Made by a program: the position numbers and the translations under genes. Shown here one piece after another: positions 7,018 to 15,160 of a stretch of DNA of 24,807 nt. The notes beneath the pieces were generated by a model. The model was given only the letters and a program-made list of their open reading frames with translations, was not told the origin of the DNA and ran no database searches. The stretch spans positions 1 through 24,807 of the forward strand of contig CAZPSP010000020.1 in the NCBI GenBank assembly GCA_964589285.1, given 5' to 3'. Every line of letters starts with the position of its first letter. Positions within the stretch are counted from its first letter, which is position 1. This DNA is from DAOUEG01 sp964589285 (GTDB lineage: Bacteria > Chloroflexota > Dehalococcoidia > Dehalococcoidales > RBG-16-60-22).

Positions 7018-7800
7018 TTATCCGCGGAACCCGCCGGATACCGGTATGGCATGACCGGTTATGTAGGAAGCATCATCCGAGCACAGCCAGACCACAGTTT
7101 TGGCCATATCTTCCGGCGTGGCCACGCGCCCCAGCGGGATGCGGGTGGTCATGTCCTTCTTGGCCTCCGGGGAGGAACTGGTCAGGTATTGGAACAGCAG
7201 CGTGTTCTCCGTCGGGCCGGGCATGATGGCGTTGACGCGAATATTGTCTTTGGCGCCTTCCAAGGCCGCAACGTTGGTCAGGACATTGACGCCGGCTTTG
7301 CTGGCTGAATAGGCGCAGAAACCCGGGATAGGACTGGCCCCGCCGATGGAAGAGGTGTTGACGATGGCCCCGCCGGCGCCCTGCTTTTTCATCTGGCGCA
7401 TCTCGTGCTTGAGGCAGAAGAAAACGCCGGTCAGGTTGGTATCGATGGTCTTGTTCCATATTTCCGCGGAGCAGTCGGTAATGTCGATGACCGGCAGCCG
7501 GACGCCGTCCGGACCGACCCCGGCGTTGTTGAAGGCGTAATCCAGGCGCCCGTAGGTTTTTACGCATCCGGCCACCATGGCTTCCACGCTGGCTTCATCG
7601 CGGACGTCGCACTGGATGAAGGCGGCTTCGCCGCCATCCTCCCTGATCATCGCTACCGTTTCCTCGGCGCCTTTGACATTGCTGCTGGTCACGACGACCA
7701 CTTTGGCGCCTTCTTTCGCGAAGTACAATGCTCCTCCCCGGCCGATGCCGGTAGCGGCCCCGGTGACCAGGGCTACTTTACCTTCAAATCTCTTGCTCAT
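7018..7800 (-). CDS. Short-chain dehydrogenase/reductase (SDR)
   Basis: I choose the ATG at 7800 (260 residues) because AAAGGA lies about 8 bases upstream; a TTG at 7824 would add eight unlikely residues. It is a classical SDR: cofactor motif TGAATGIG (residues 13-20), NNAG (91-94), catalytic serine at 150/151, and YSASK with Tyr164 and Lys168. After beta-2 it reads VVVVTSSN, without the acidic residue that marks NAD preference, so NADP use is plausible. The closing PVSGGFRG is usual for FabG-like enzymes. Substrate is unknown. The aldo/keto reductase gene follows 114 bp downstream and may share readthrough transcription. It is divergent from ftsY with about 100 bp between starts. Confidence 0.9.
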   Translation of the reverse strand: MSKRFEGKVALVTGAATGIGRGGALYFAKEGAKVVVVTSSNVKGAEETVAMIREDGGEAAFIQCDVRDEASVEAMVAGCVKTYGRLDYAFNNAGVGPDGVRLPVIDITDCSAEIWNKTIDTNLTGVFFCLKHEMRQMKKQGAGGAIVNTSSIGGASPIPGFCAYSASKAGVNVLTNVAALEGAKDNIRVNAIMPGPTENTLLFQYLTSSSPEAKKDMTTRIPLGRVATPEDMAKTVVWLCSDDASYITGHAIPVSGGFRG

Positions 7801-7841
7801 TTTTATGTTCCTTTCTGCTGACAATACTTGCTCTCAAGTAG

Positions 7842-7871
7842 TTTTCATTATGGCGCAAACTAACCTATACT
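7842..7871 (+). promoter_or_regulatory. Candidate promoter of ftsY-lgt
   Basis: TTTTCA (7842-7847) and TATACT (7866-7871) are 18 bp apart. The -10 is good and the -35 weak. The predicted start near 7878 leaves a short leader of about 20 nt before the proposed AUU codon. Confidence 0.45.
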
Positions 7872-7900
7872 GTAAATAGACAAACAGGAGGGCGGATATC

Positions 7901-8797
7901 ATTAACATCTTCAAGAAAGCGCTCCAGCGCACGAGAGAAAGCTGGTTCGGGAAGGCGATGGACCTTTTCGACCGGAACAAGATAGAAGACGAGGTCTGGG
8001 AGGAACTGGAAGAACTGATGATCGCCGCGGACGTGGGCGTCACCACGTCCATGAAGCTCATCGAGAGCGTCCGGGAGCGGGCCAAAGAAGAAAAGCTGGA
8101 CGGTGAGGGCGTGGGCCGGGTCATGCGCGACGAAATGATCACGATGCTGACCATGCCGGAAGCCAGAAAAACGGAAAATCCCGCGCCGCCGAGGGTCGTC
8201 CTCGTGGTGGGCGTCAACGGGAGCGGCAAGACCACGTCTATCGCCAAGCTCGCTTACCGTCTAAAGAAGGAAGGCAAGAGCGTCCTGCTCGCAGCTGCGG
8301 ACACGTTCCGGGCCGCCGCCATCGACCAGTTGAAGAAGCAGGGAGAGCGGGTCGGTGTGGATGTCATCGCGCACCAGCCGGGGGCCGACCCCGGGGCCGT
8401 CGTCTACGATGCTCTGGAAGCAGCGCGGAGCCGCGGCACGGACATACTCCTCATCGATACCGCCGGCCGGCTGCATACCAAGTACAACCTCATGGAAGAG
8501 CTGAAAAAGGTCCGGCGCGTGGCTTCCAAGCTCGATCCGAGCGCCCCGCACGAGGTCATTCTCGTGCTGGACGCCACCACCGGACAGAACGGCCTGACGC
8601 AGGCGCGGCACTTTACCGAGGCCGTAGGCATCAACAGCATCATTCTGGCCAAGCTGGACGGGACCGCCAAGGGCGGCATTGTCCTGGCTATCTGCGATGA
8701 AATGAAAGTCCCCATCGAATTCATCGGCATTGGGGAAGGGCTGGAAGATATCGTGCCCTTTGACGCCCGGGAGTTCGTGGACGGGCTGTTTTCATAG
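7901..8797 (+). CDS. ftsY: Signal recognition particle receptor FtsY, apparent ATT start
   Basis: FtsY is the membrane-associated SRP GTPase that docks ribosome-nascent-chain complexes at the translocon. With the start proposed here it has 298 residues, comprising N and G domains without the long acidic A domain. Motifs are GVNGSGKTT (104-112), DTFRAAA (134-140), DTAGR (186-190) and AKLDGTAKGG (250-259). The first in-frame ATG is at 7958, but the 19 codons before it read NIFKKALQRTRESWFGKA, the normal amphipathic beginning of the N domain. Upstream in this frame there is no ATG, GTG or TTG before a TAG at 7877. AGGAGG at 7886-7891 points to ATT at 7901 (9-nt spacing) or ATC at 7898. A conventional caller would place the start at 7958. 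lgt follows after 13 bp, so the two form an operon. Confidence 0.93.
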   Translation: MNIFKKALQRTRESWFGKAMDLFDRNKIEDEVWEELEELMIAADVGVTTSMKLIESVRERAKEEKLDGEGVGRVMRDEMITMLTMPEARKTENPAPPRVVLVVGVNGSGKTTSIAKLAYRLKKEGKSVLLAAADTFRAAAIDQLKKQGERVGVDVIAHQPGADPGAVVYDALEAARSRGTDILLIDTAGRLHTKYNLMEELKKVRRVASKLDPSAPHEVILVLDATTGQNGLTQARHFTEAVGINSIILAKLDGTAKGGIVLAICDEMKVPIEFIGIGEGLEDIVPFDAREFVDGLFS

Positions 8798-8810
8798 GTA
8801 AGGGACAACA

Positions 8811-9644
8811 ATGATTATAGACATTAATCCCGTAGCATTCCAGATCGGGTCCATCTCGGTCTCATGGTACGGCATCATGGTCGCCCTGGCGGTCGTCACC
8901 CTCGTCGCCTGGGCATTATATTCGGTGAAGAAGGGCGCCCGTCTCACCTACGATGAAGTAATCAACGCTGCGCTCGTGGGCATTCCTTCCGGCATCATCG
9001 GCGCGAGGCTGTTTCATGTCCTGGATTACATCGACATTTACGCCCGGGACCCGGCGCGCATCTTCACGAGCTTCGGGGAAGGGCTGGCGATCTACGGAGC
9101 GGTGCTCGGCGCGGCGCTCGGCATCTTCATCTACAGCCGGGTGACCAAAAAGAGTTTCGGGTACCTGGCGGACATGATCGCGCCTGGTATTATCTTGGCG
9201 CAAGCCATCGGGCGGGTAGGCTGTACGCTGCGCGGCTGCTGTTACGGCGTCGAGACGGACTTCTGCCTGGGCACGACATGGACCTGGGGCAATCAGATGA
9301 CCGGTCCGGTGCATCCCACGCAGATCTACGAGATATTTTTCAACCTGCTGGTCTTCGGCGGGCTGCTGCTGCTCCGCAAGCGGCTGAAGCCGGACGGTTC
9401 GCTGTTCCTCGTCTACCTGCTGGCTTATTCGCTGTGGCGGTTTGCCATCGATTTCATCCGCGAGGGGCGGGAGTTGCTCTTCGGTCTTCATGAAGCGCAG
9501 TTACTGGGCATTGTCGTGGCGGCGATCGCCATCACGATGCTGGTCTGGAAAACGCGCTGGGTCAGCAAGAGTGAGAGAGAACGAGAAACCGAGTTAGAGA
9601 CATCCGCGAGTGGGCCTGCGGACCCGGAAATCCAGGCTAAATAA
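8811..9644 (+). CDS. lgt: Prolipoprotein diacylglyceryl transferase
   Basis: Lgt transfers diacylglyceryl from phosphatidylglycerol to the lipobox cysteine of prolipoproteins in the cytoplasmic membrane. The 277-residue protein has about seven membrane segments and the Lgt order of motifs: IGSISVSWYGIM (12-23), GARLFHVLDY (64-73), GEGLAIYGAVLG (89-100), the signature-region arginine in IGRVGCTLRGCCYG (Arg135), HPTQIYE (168-174) and FIREGRELLFGLHEAQLL near the end. A tyrosine stands where the E. coli enzyme has His103, a variation common outside Proteobacteria. The signature is unusually cysteine-rich (C138, C143, C144). It begins 13 bp after ftsY with a weak AGGGA, so it depends on the ftsY promoter, and ends before a strong terminator. 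Confidence 0.95.
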   Translation: MIIDINPVAFQIGSISVSWYGIMVALAVVTLVAWALYSVKKGARLTYDEVINAALVGIPSGIIGARLFHVLDYIDIYARDPARIFTSFGEGLAIYGAVLGAALGIFIYSRVTKKSFGYLADMIAPGIILAQAIGRVGCTLRGCCYGVETDFCLGTTWTWGNQMTGPVHPTQIYEIFFNLLVFGGLLLLRKRLKPDGSLFLVYLLAYSLWRFAIDFIREGRELLFGLHEAQLLGIVVAAIAITMLVWKTRWVSKSERERETELETSASGPADPEIQAK

Positions 9645-9670
9645 GAGCCTGAAATAACGATACGTTGATG

Positions 9671-9702
9671 GCGGACCGAGCGGAAGCGAGGTCCGCTTTT
9701 TT
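9671..9702 (+). terminator. Strong Rho-independent terminator after lgt
   Basis: A perfect 7-bp stem (GCGGACC 9671-9677, GGTCCGC 9690-9696) with a 12-nt loop is followed at once by six T residues (9697-9702). It closes the ftsY-lgt operon. Confidence 0.9.
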
Positions 9703-9712
9703 GTCCTGCAAG

Positions 9713-9741
9713 TTGCAATACAGGTTTTTCAGGATTATAGT
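9713..9741 (+). promoter_or_regulatory. Promoter of the carboxyltransferase gene
   Basis: TTGCAA (9713-9718) and TATAGT (9736-9741) are exactly 17 bp apart, just after the lgt terminator. Predicted start is near 9748, giving a leader of about 90 nt to the ATG at 9839. Confidence 0.7.
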
Positions 9742-9838
9742 CAAAATAGCCATGTCCAATGAACGTATACCGTTCAATATCGGAATAACACAAGGCATTT
9801 CCGGGGCAGGCCCACGAATCGATACAGCGGAGGCGGAA

Positions 9839-11383
9839 ATGGATTTCAAAGAACTGCTCGAGCAGCTTGAAGCAAAGAAGAGAGCAGCCCTCGGCCAGGG
9901 AGGGCCGGAAAAAATCCGGAGGCAGCATGAACGTGGCAGGCTGACGGCACGGGAAAGAATAGACAGGCTGCTGGATACCGGTTCTTTCCTGGAGTTCGGT
10001 CTCCTGGCTCATTCAGACTGGCCGGGCATGGCGGAAAAAACCCCGGCGGACGGATTGATCGTCGGCTTCGGGATGGTGAATAACAGAAGGGTCGCGGTAT
10101 CAGCCAATGATTTTACGGTGATCGCTTCAACAAATGCCAAGATCAACCTGAGGAAGCTGCTGCAGTTCAAATACCTGGCGAACAAATACCGGATTCCTTA
10201 CATACACCTGGGTGAAGCCGGCGGAGCGAGAGTGCCCGATTGCCAGGGGTCGGACCGGGTGTTCGAACTCGGCGGCGGCGGCATCGATACGCTCAAGGAA
10301 GAATACACACATTTTCGCGAACAGCCGTACATGTTCGCCGCTATGGGGGAGTGTTACGGCGTGGCGGATTTCCAGGCGTGCGTCGCGGACTTCGTCGTCC
10401 AGGTAAAAGGATGTTCTATCTCCGTCTCCGGGCCGCGGGCCCTCAACAGGGCCATAGGGCAGGACTACACCGGTGAGGAGATGGGCGGCTGGGAGGTCCA
10501 TTCCAGGATCACCGGGATGACGGACAAGGTTGCTGAAAATGAAGAACAAAGTCTGGAAATCATAAAACGATATTTCGACTACATGCCGAGCAACAACCGG
10601 GAACTGCCGCCCGTCCGGCCAGTGCCGGAAGGTTCGGATGAGAGGATGGCAAAGATACTCGATTTTCTTCCCGAGAACCGCAGAAGGACCTACGACATGC
10701 ACAAAATAATAGAGTGCGTTGTCGATGGAGGAGAATACTTCGAACTGAAGCCGGAGTTCGGCGCCATGCTCATAACCTGCCTGGCCAGGATCAACGGGCA
10801 GGTAGTGGGCATCCATGCCAGTAATCCAATCGTGAATGCAGGGGCCACCAACACGGACGCGCTGGAGAAATCCACCAGCTTTTTATGCCTCTGTGATTCC
10901 TACAACATACCTCTCGTATTCCTGGCCGATACGCCCGGTCATTTGACGGGTAAAGAAGCTGAACGGAAAAGGGTTGGTTCCTGCGTGGTCAACCAGCTCC
11001 AGGCCCTGTTTCAGGTGACCGTTCCGAAAATCACTATCAACATCCGGAAGAACTACGGGCAGGCGATGGTGAATACCTGCAGCGCCGGAGCGGGGCACGA
11101 CTTCCTCGTTGCCTGGCCGACAGCGGAAATCAGTTTCATGGACCCGGCCATTGCCGCGGACGTCATATACGGCAATCTCCCGGAGGAGGAAAGGAAGGAA
11201 AAGGTGGAGAGGATGATGGCCGATACCTCACCCTATCCCGCAGCGGGGTCTTACTGGATACAGGACGTAATCAACCCGTACGATACCCGCAAGTATATCA
11301 TCAGTGTCCTCGATATCGTTCGGGATTCCGAGAGCCGGGGCATGAGCAAACATCTGCTGGCAAACTGGCCCAAGAAATTCTAG
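9839..11383 (+). CDS. Acyl-CoA carboxylase, carboxyltransferase (beta) subunit
   Basis: The 514-residue protein has both crotonase-like halves of a biotin-dependent carboxyltransferase (PccB/MmdA/GcdA type). The N-terminal segment RRQHERGRLTARERIDRLLD (27-46) is diagnostic. The N half holds VAVSANDFTVIAST and an altered oxyanion loop GEAGGARVPD (about 125-134, usually DSGGARIQEG); the C half holds LADTPGHLTG and KITINIRKNYGQAMVN. It could act in propionyl-, methylmalonyl- or glutaconyl-CoA chemistry. The ATG at 9839 is chosen because GGAGG sits 5 nt upstream and the length equals the family norm; the longer frame from 9665 would begin inside the terminator and ahead of the promoter. No biotin carboxylase, biotin carrier or membrane decarboxylase subunit is adjacent, so its partners must be encoded elsewhere. 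Confidence 0.9.
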   Translation: MDFKELLEQLEAKKRAALGQGGPEKIRRQHERGRLTARERIDRLLDTGSFLEFGLLAHSDWPGMAEKTPADGLIVGFGMVNNRRVAVSANDFTVIASTNAKINLRKLLQFKYLANKYRIPYIHLGEAGGARVPDCQGSDRVFELGGGGIDTLKEEYTHFREQPYMFAAMGECYGVADFQACVADFVVQVKGCSISVSGPRALNRAIGQDYTGEEMGGWEVHSRITGMTDKVAENEEQSLEIIKRYFDYMPSNNRELPPVRPVPEGSDERMAKILDFLPENRRRTYDMHKIIECVVDGGEYFELKPEFGAMLITCLARINGQVVGIHASNPIVNAGATNTDALEKSTSFLCLCDSYNIPLVFLADTPGHLTGKEAERKRVGSCVVNQLQALFQVTVPKITINIRKNYGQAMVNTCSAGAGHDFLVAWPTAEISFMDPAIAADVIYGNLPEEERKEKVERMMADTSPYPAAGSYWIQDVINPYDTRKYIISVLDIVRDSESRGMSKHLLANWPKKF

Positions 11384-11425
11384 CTTTCAGCAGTTCAACG
11401 GTGTCAAGGGAACGTACCGGAAGTC

Positions 11426-12151
11426 CTATCCCTTGTGCCGGTTGATGAACGAGCCTTTCCAGGAAACGTTATCGGCGGAACGCACGCCGGCCACCGCGCA
11501 GACACGGATGTCATCGCCTTTGTACTCGGCGGCGGAAATGCCGTAGAGGAACTCGGCGATCTCTTCCGGGGATTCCGCATCGCATTTAAGAGCGGACGGC
11601 CCCTTGTCGGCATCGAAAGCCTGCGGGTTTTCCAGATCGCCCCGGTAGGTGGAAATGCCGGCCAGGGTCCCGGGTTCGTAGACCATCTCCCACGCAAAAG
11701 CCGTGGCGCCGGCGGTCTTGATGCTCAGGAGATAGATCGGTTCCGTGGCGCCTGGAGGGTTCATGATGAGTCCCGCGATGCGAGGCGTTTTCAGGGAGTC
11801 AGGTTCATAGTTGGCGCCGTCCATTATCTTTTTCAGGTAACTTCGGGCAGGCCTGGTGCCGCAGTGAAAGAGCAGGCGGTAGGTCTCGTAGACCGCCTCG
11901 GTCTGGATGCCGTTGGTGACCGTCATGAGGCCGATGGCGTTGTCATACTTGACAGCGGTATAATGGCGGAGCCAGTCATAGGATTCATCGCCGACAGGTC
12001 CCATGATAATGCCGTGGTCTATGAGAGTAGCGCGACGCTCGCGGCTGGCCGGGCTGCGGCCGGTCACGATGTAGCCGAAGGCCGGGCTGCCGGACCTGGT
12101 TCTGCCGAGAAAGATCTGCCGGCCGGGATAAGGACCATTGGGATTGTTCAT
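11426..12151 (-). CDS. IMP cyclohydrolase, archaeal PurO type
   Basis: The 241-residue protein resembles the archaeal-type IMP cyclohydrolase family (PurO, Pfam IMP_cyclohyd), which closes FAICAR to IMP, the last step of purine synthesis. Supporting segments are the N-terminal GRQIFLGRTRSGSPAFGYIV then TGRSPASRERRA, NAIGLMTVTNGIQTEAVYETY-like strand near residue 85, and the C-terminal FINRHKG. Most bacteria use the unrelated PurH domain for this step. The ATG at 12151 is preferred to one at 12169 because AAGGGAGG lies 6 nt upstream, and its ATGA overlaps the recJ stop, indicating translational coupling. It is the last gene of the fabF-recJ operon and converges on the carboxyltransferase gene with 42 bp between stops. 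Family assignment is firm; activity is inferred. Confidence 0.82.
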   Translation of the reverse strand: MNNPNGPYPGRQIFLGRTRSGSPAFGYIVTGRSPASRERRATLIDHGIIMGPVGDESYDWLRHYTAVKYDNAIGLMTVTNGIQTEAVYETYRLLFHCGTRPARSYLKKIMDGANYEPDSLKTPRIAGLIMNPPGATEPIYLLSIKTAGATAFAWEMVYEPGTLAGISTYRGDLENPQAFDADKGPSALKCDAESPEEIAEFLYGISAAEYKGDDIRVCAVAGVRSADNVSWKGSFINRHKG

Positions 12152-13848
12152 ATGCGGCCTCCCTTGCATTCACTGGGCTTGAAGTCTAGGATATTGAGAC
12201 GCAGTTCCTGGCGTCCGTTCCAGGTATCTATCTCTAAATTATAAACGATGTCAAGAAGCGGCGCATCGAGGCCTTCATGCCTGCCGAGCCGGAACGCCAC
12301 CGCCGTCCAGACGGTGCCAGACTGCCGCAGCCTGAACCGCAGGTGGTCGCCGTTGTTGCCCATGGTGCGGCGTTCCAGGACTTCAACGTCCCGGCTGAGG
12401 AAGACCGGGACCGGGTTGCCGATGCCGAACGGCGCCAGTTGCTGGATAGAGCGGTAGGTATCGCCGCCCATTTCCGGTAGTGTGGCGAGCATATCGATAT
12501 CGAACCGCGGCTGGAGTTCAACGCCGGTCAGGGCATGTTCAACGAAGGTGCAAAGCTCTTTTTCCAGCGCCGCCAGGTTCTTTGTCGGCAGGGAGAAACC
12601 GGCCGCGGCGGCATGTCCGCCATAGCGGTCGAACAGATGGCTGAACCGGTTGAGGCCGTCAATGATATCGAACTCCGGGATGCTCCGGCAGCTCGCGTGG
12701 CTGACATCTCCGTCCACGTTGATGACGATGGACGGGCGATAAAATTCCTCGCAGAGGCGGCTGGCTACCAGGCCGGCGATGCCCGAGGGATAATCCTTGT
12801 CCGAGGTTATCAGCAGGGGCGCCAGTCCCCGTGCGAGGACGTTCTGCCGGGCGAGTTCCAGGGCCTCCGAGGTCAGTCTCTGGCGCTCGGTGTTCTTGGA
12901 AACCAGCCAGCCGGCCAGTTCCTGCGCTTCCGGTTCCGATGTGGTAACGAGCAGCTTGAAACCGGTCAGGCCGTCCGCCAGCCTTCCGGCGGCATTGAGG
13001 CACGGCGCCAGAATCCATCCGATGGAATCGGCGTTCAGTTTACCGGGCGCGAGGCCGGTCCGGTCCATTAATGCCTTGAGTCCGAGCCTCGGCCGGGTGT
13101 TCATGAGTTCCAGGCCGCGGCGTATCAGGTAACGGTTCTCTCCGAGGGGTGGAGACATATCCGCCACGGTGCCGATGGCGACGAGGTCGATGACCTCATC
13201 GAGGAAAATTTCCTTGCCGGTTATCCGGTAGAGCGCCTGGAGCAGCTTGAACGCCACGCCGACGCCAGCCAGCCCGGTAAAACCATAGGTTGAAGTCTCC
13301 AGCTTGGCATCCACCACCGCGACGGCGTCCGGAACGGTCTGCAGCGGGGCGTGATGGTCTGTAATGACGACGTCGATGCCCAGCTTCCGGGCTAGCTTGA
13401 CCTCGGCGATATCCGTGACGCCGCAATCCACGGTGACGATAAGATTGATACCCTGATCCTTGAAATCGCGCACAGCGGTTTCGGAAAGGCCGTGGCCTTC
13501 CGTCTGGCGATGAGGGATATAAGGAATGCAGCGTCCCCCGAGGTTCTCCAGCCCCAGGACAAGGACCGCCGTGGCGGTGATACCGTCCGCGTCGAAGTCC
13601 CCGAAGATACAAATCTTCTCTCCACCCAGGAGCGCCCGGTAGATGCGGGCAACGGCCCGGTCCATATCCGGAAGCAGCATTGGATCGCCGAGGAGCGAGG
13701 CGTCGCTCCTCAGAAACGTGGCAATGGCCTTCTCCCCGGTCACGCCCCGGTTGTAAAGAAGCTGCACCAGGAGAGGCGAAAGGCCGGGGAGGCCGGCGGC
13801 AAAGGCTTCCGGAACCGCGGGCAGCAGGTTCCAGCGGCAGTGGCTCAA
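12148..13848 (-). CDS. recJ: Single-stranded-DNA-specific exonuclease RecJ
   Basis: RecJ degrades single-stranded DNA 5' to 3' in recombination and mismatch or base-excision repair. The 566-residue protein is of usual length and shows the DHH-family motifs in order: DFDADG (84-89), VDCG (140-143), DHH (164-166), the GLAGVGVAFKL segment (192-202), and the DHHA1 motif GGHAAAAGFSL (410-420). A C-terminal OB-like domain follows. The start is TTG at 13848, which overlaps the fabF TGA (13845-13847) as TTGA, so translation is probably coupled to fabF. The stop overlaps the next start by four bases. The genes on both sides are metabolic, so regulation rather than pathway is likely to link them. Confidence 0.95.
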   Translation of the reverse strand: MSHCRWNLLPAVPEAFAAGLPGLSPLLVQLLYNRGVTGEKAIATFLRSDASLLGDPMLLPDMDRAVARIYRALLGGEKICIFGDFDADGITATAVLVLGLENLGGRCIPYIPHRQTEGHGLSETAVRDFKDQGINLIVTVDCGVTDIAEVKLARKLGIDVVITDHHAPLQTVPDAVAVVDAKLETSTYGFTGLAGVGVAFKLLQALYRITGKEIFLDEVIDLVAIGTVADMSPPLGENRYLIRRGLELMNTRPRLGLKALMDRTGLAPGKLNADSIGWILAPCLNAAGRLADGLTGFKLLVTTSEPEAQELAGWLVSKNTERQRLTSEALELARQNVLARGLAPLLITSDKDYPSGIAGLVASRLCEEFYRPSIVINVDGDVSHASCRSIPEFDIIDGLNRFSHLFDRYGGHAAAAGFSLPTKNLAALEKELCTFVEHALTGVELQPRFDIDMLATLPEMGGDTYRSIQQLAPFGIGNPVPVFLSRDVEVLERRTMGNNGDHLRFRLRQSGTVWTAVAFRLGRHEGLDAPLLDIVYNLEIDTWNGRQELRLNILDFKPSECKGGRI

Positions 13849-15104
13849 ACCCGTTCCCCGGTGAATTTCTTAAGTATGAGCACCGAATTATGGCCGCCGA
13901 ACCCGAAGGAGTTGGTCAGGGCGATGTCCACGGTGGCCGGGCGGGCCTGGTTCGGCACGTAGTCCAGGTCGCAGTCCGGGTCCGGGAACTCGTAATTGAT
14001 GGTCGGCGGAATGATGCCGTTCAGCATGGTATAGATGCAGATGGAAGGCTCGATGGCCCCGGCGCAGCCGATCATGTGCCCGGTCATGGACTTGGTGGAG
14101 CTGATGGGCACCTTGTAGGCGTAGTCCCCGAACACCGTCTTGATGGCCCTGGTTTCCATGGCGTCGTTCAACTGGGTAGACGTGCCGTGGGCGTTGATGT
14201 AATCGATATCTTCCGGCTTCAGACCGGCTTTCTTCAAGGCTATTTGTATAGCGCGGGCGGCGCCGGAACCGTCCTCCAGCGGCTGGGTGACGTGGAAGGC
14301 ATCGGATGTGGCGCCGTAGCCTATGATCTCGGCCAGGATGGTGGCGCCGCGGTCGATGGCGTGTTCCAGGCTTTCCAGCACCAGGATAGTGGCGCCTTCG
14401 GCAATAATGAAGCCGTCCCGCTCTTTATCGAACGGACGCGAGGCGTGAAGGGGATCGTCGTTGCGGAAGGACAAAGCTTTCAACGAGGCAAACGCAGTGA
14501 CGCCGAGGGGGTTAATGATGGCCTCGGCGCCCCCAGCCAGCATGATATCGGTCTCGCCGCGCTGGATGAGTCCCATAGCGGTGCCGATGGCGTCCGAGCC
14601 GCTGGAGCAGGCCGAGGTGGTGCAGAAATTGGGTCCCTTGACCCCGAGGGCAATGGATATCTGCGCCGAGGCGATGTCCGCGATCATCATGGGGGCCAGG
14701 AACGGACTGACGCGGTCCGGGCCTTTTTCCACGAGTATTCTGGCCTGTTCAAACATCGTTGTCAGGCCGCCGATGCCGCTACCGACGATGACGCCGATAT
14801 CGTTGAGGTTGGTCTCGTTGATGGACAGGCCGGCGTTCTCCACCGCTTGAAAACCGGCGCCCACAGCGAATTGGGCGAAGCGGTCCATGCGGCGGGCGTC
14901 CTTACGGTTGACATAAGTAATGGGGTCGAAGCCTTTGACCTCACCGGCGAAGCGGACTTCCATGTTGGATGCATCGAAAAGGGTTATGTTGCCGATACCG
15001 CACTGCCCGGCGACCAGGTTATCCCAGGTTGTTTTCATGTCCAGCCCGAGGGGTGTTATGGCGCCGATCCCGGTTATGACAACTCGTTTGTTCTGAGCGT
15101 TAAT
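13845..15104 (-). CDS. fabF: 3-oxoacyl-ACP synthase II (FabF), apparent ATT start
   Basis: FabF condenses malonyl-ACP with a growing acyl-ACP in fatty-acid elongation. The thiolase-fold catalytic residues are present: Cys166 in TTSACSSGSDA, His306 in INAHGTSTQLND and His343 in SMTGHMIGCAGA (numbering from the start proposed here, 419 residues). The first in-frame ATG is at 15038, but the 22 codons upstream read NAQNKRVVITGIGAITPLGL, the nearly universal first strand of this family, so translation must begin earlier. No ATG, GTG or TTG occurs in frame there. ATT at 15102-15104 lies 7 nt after a strong AAGGAGG (15112-15118). The gene is first in a tightly overlapping operon with recJ and the IMP cyclohydrolase and has its own promoter. 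No acpP, fabD or fabG is adjacent. Confidence 0.94.
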   Translation of the reverse strand: MNAQNKRVVITGIGAITPLGLDMKTTWDNLVAGQCGIGNITLFDASNMEVRFAGEVKGFDPITYVNRKDARRMDRFAQFAVGAGFQAVENAGLSINETNLNDIGVIVGSGIGGLTTMFEQARILVEKGPDRVSPFLAPMMIADIASAQISIALGVKGPNFCTTSACSSGSDAIGTAMGLIQRGETDIMLAGGAEAIINPLGVTAFASLKALSFRNDDPLHASRPFDKERDGFIIAEGATILVLESLEHAIDRGATILAEIIGYGATSDAFHVTQPLEDGSGAARAIQIALKKAGLKPEDIDYINAHGTSTQLNDAMETRAIKTVFGDYAYKVPISSTKSMTGHMIGCAGAIEPSICIYTMLNGIIPPTINYEFPDPDCDLDYVPNQARPATVDIALTNSFGFGGHNSVLILKKFTGERV

Positions 15105-15135
15105 GGCAGGGCCTCCTTGTTGGAATGGGGAAACA

Positions 15136-15149
15136 CGAACTGCAGTTCG
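15136..15149 (-). promoter_or_regulatory. Perfect palindrome matching the Gram-positive SOS (LexA/DinR) box pattern
   Basis: The 14-bp palindrome CGAACTGCAGTTCG fits the half-site pattern CGAAC-N4-GTTCG known for LexA in Bacillus and relatives. It lies just downstream of the predicted fabF transcription start, where a repressor would block initiation. That the operon includes recJ makes SOS control plausible, but no lexA is in the window and LexA sites vary among Chloroflexota. Confidence 0.5.
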
Positions 15150-15160
15150 CTGGTTAGATT

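Noticed and set aside
9665..9838. N-terminal extension of the carboxyltransferase to an ATG at 9665
   Set aside because: It would begin before the lgt terminator hairpin and the promoter; GGAGG and family length support 9839.
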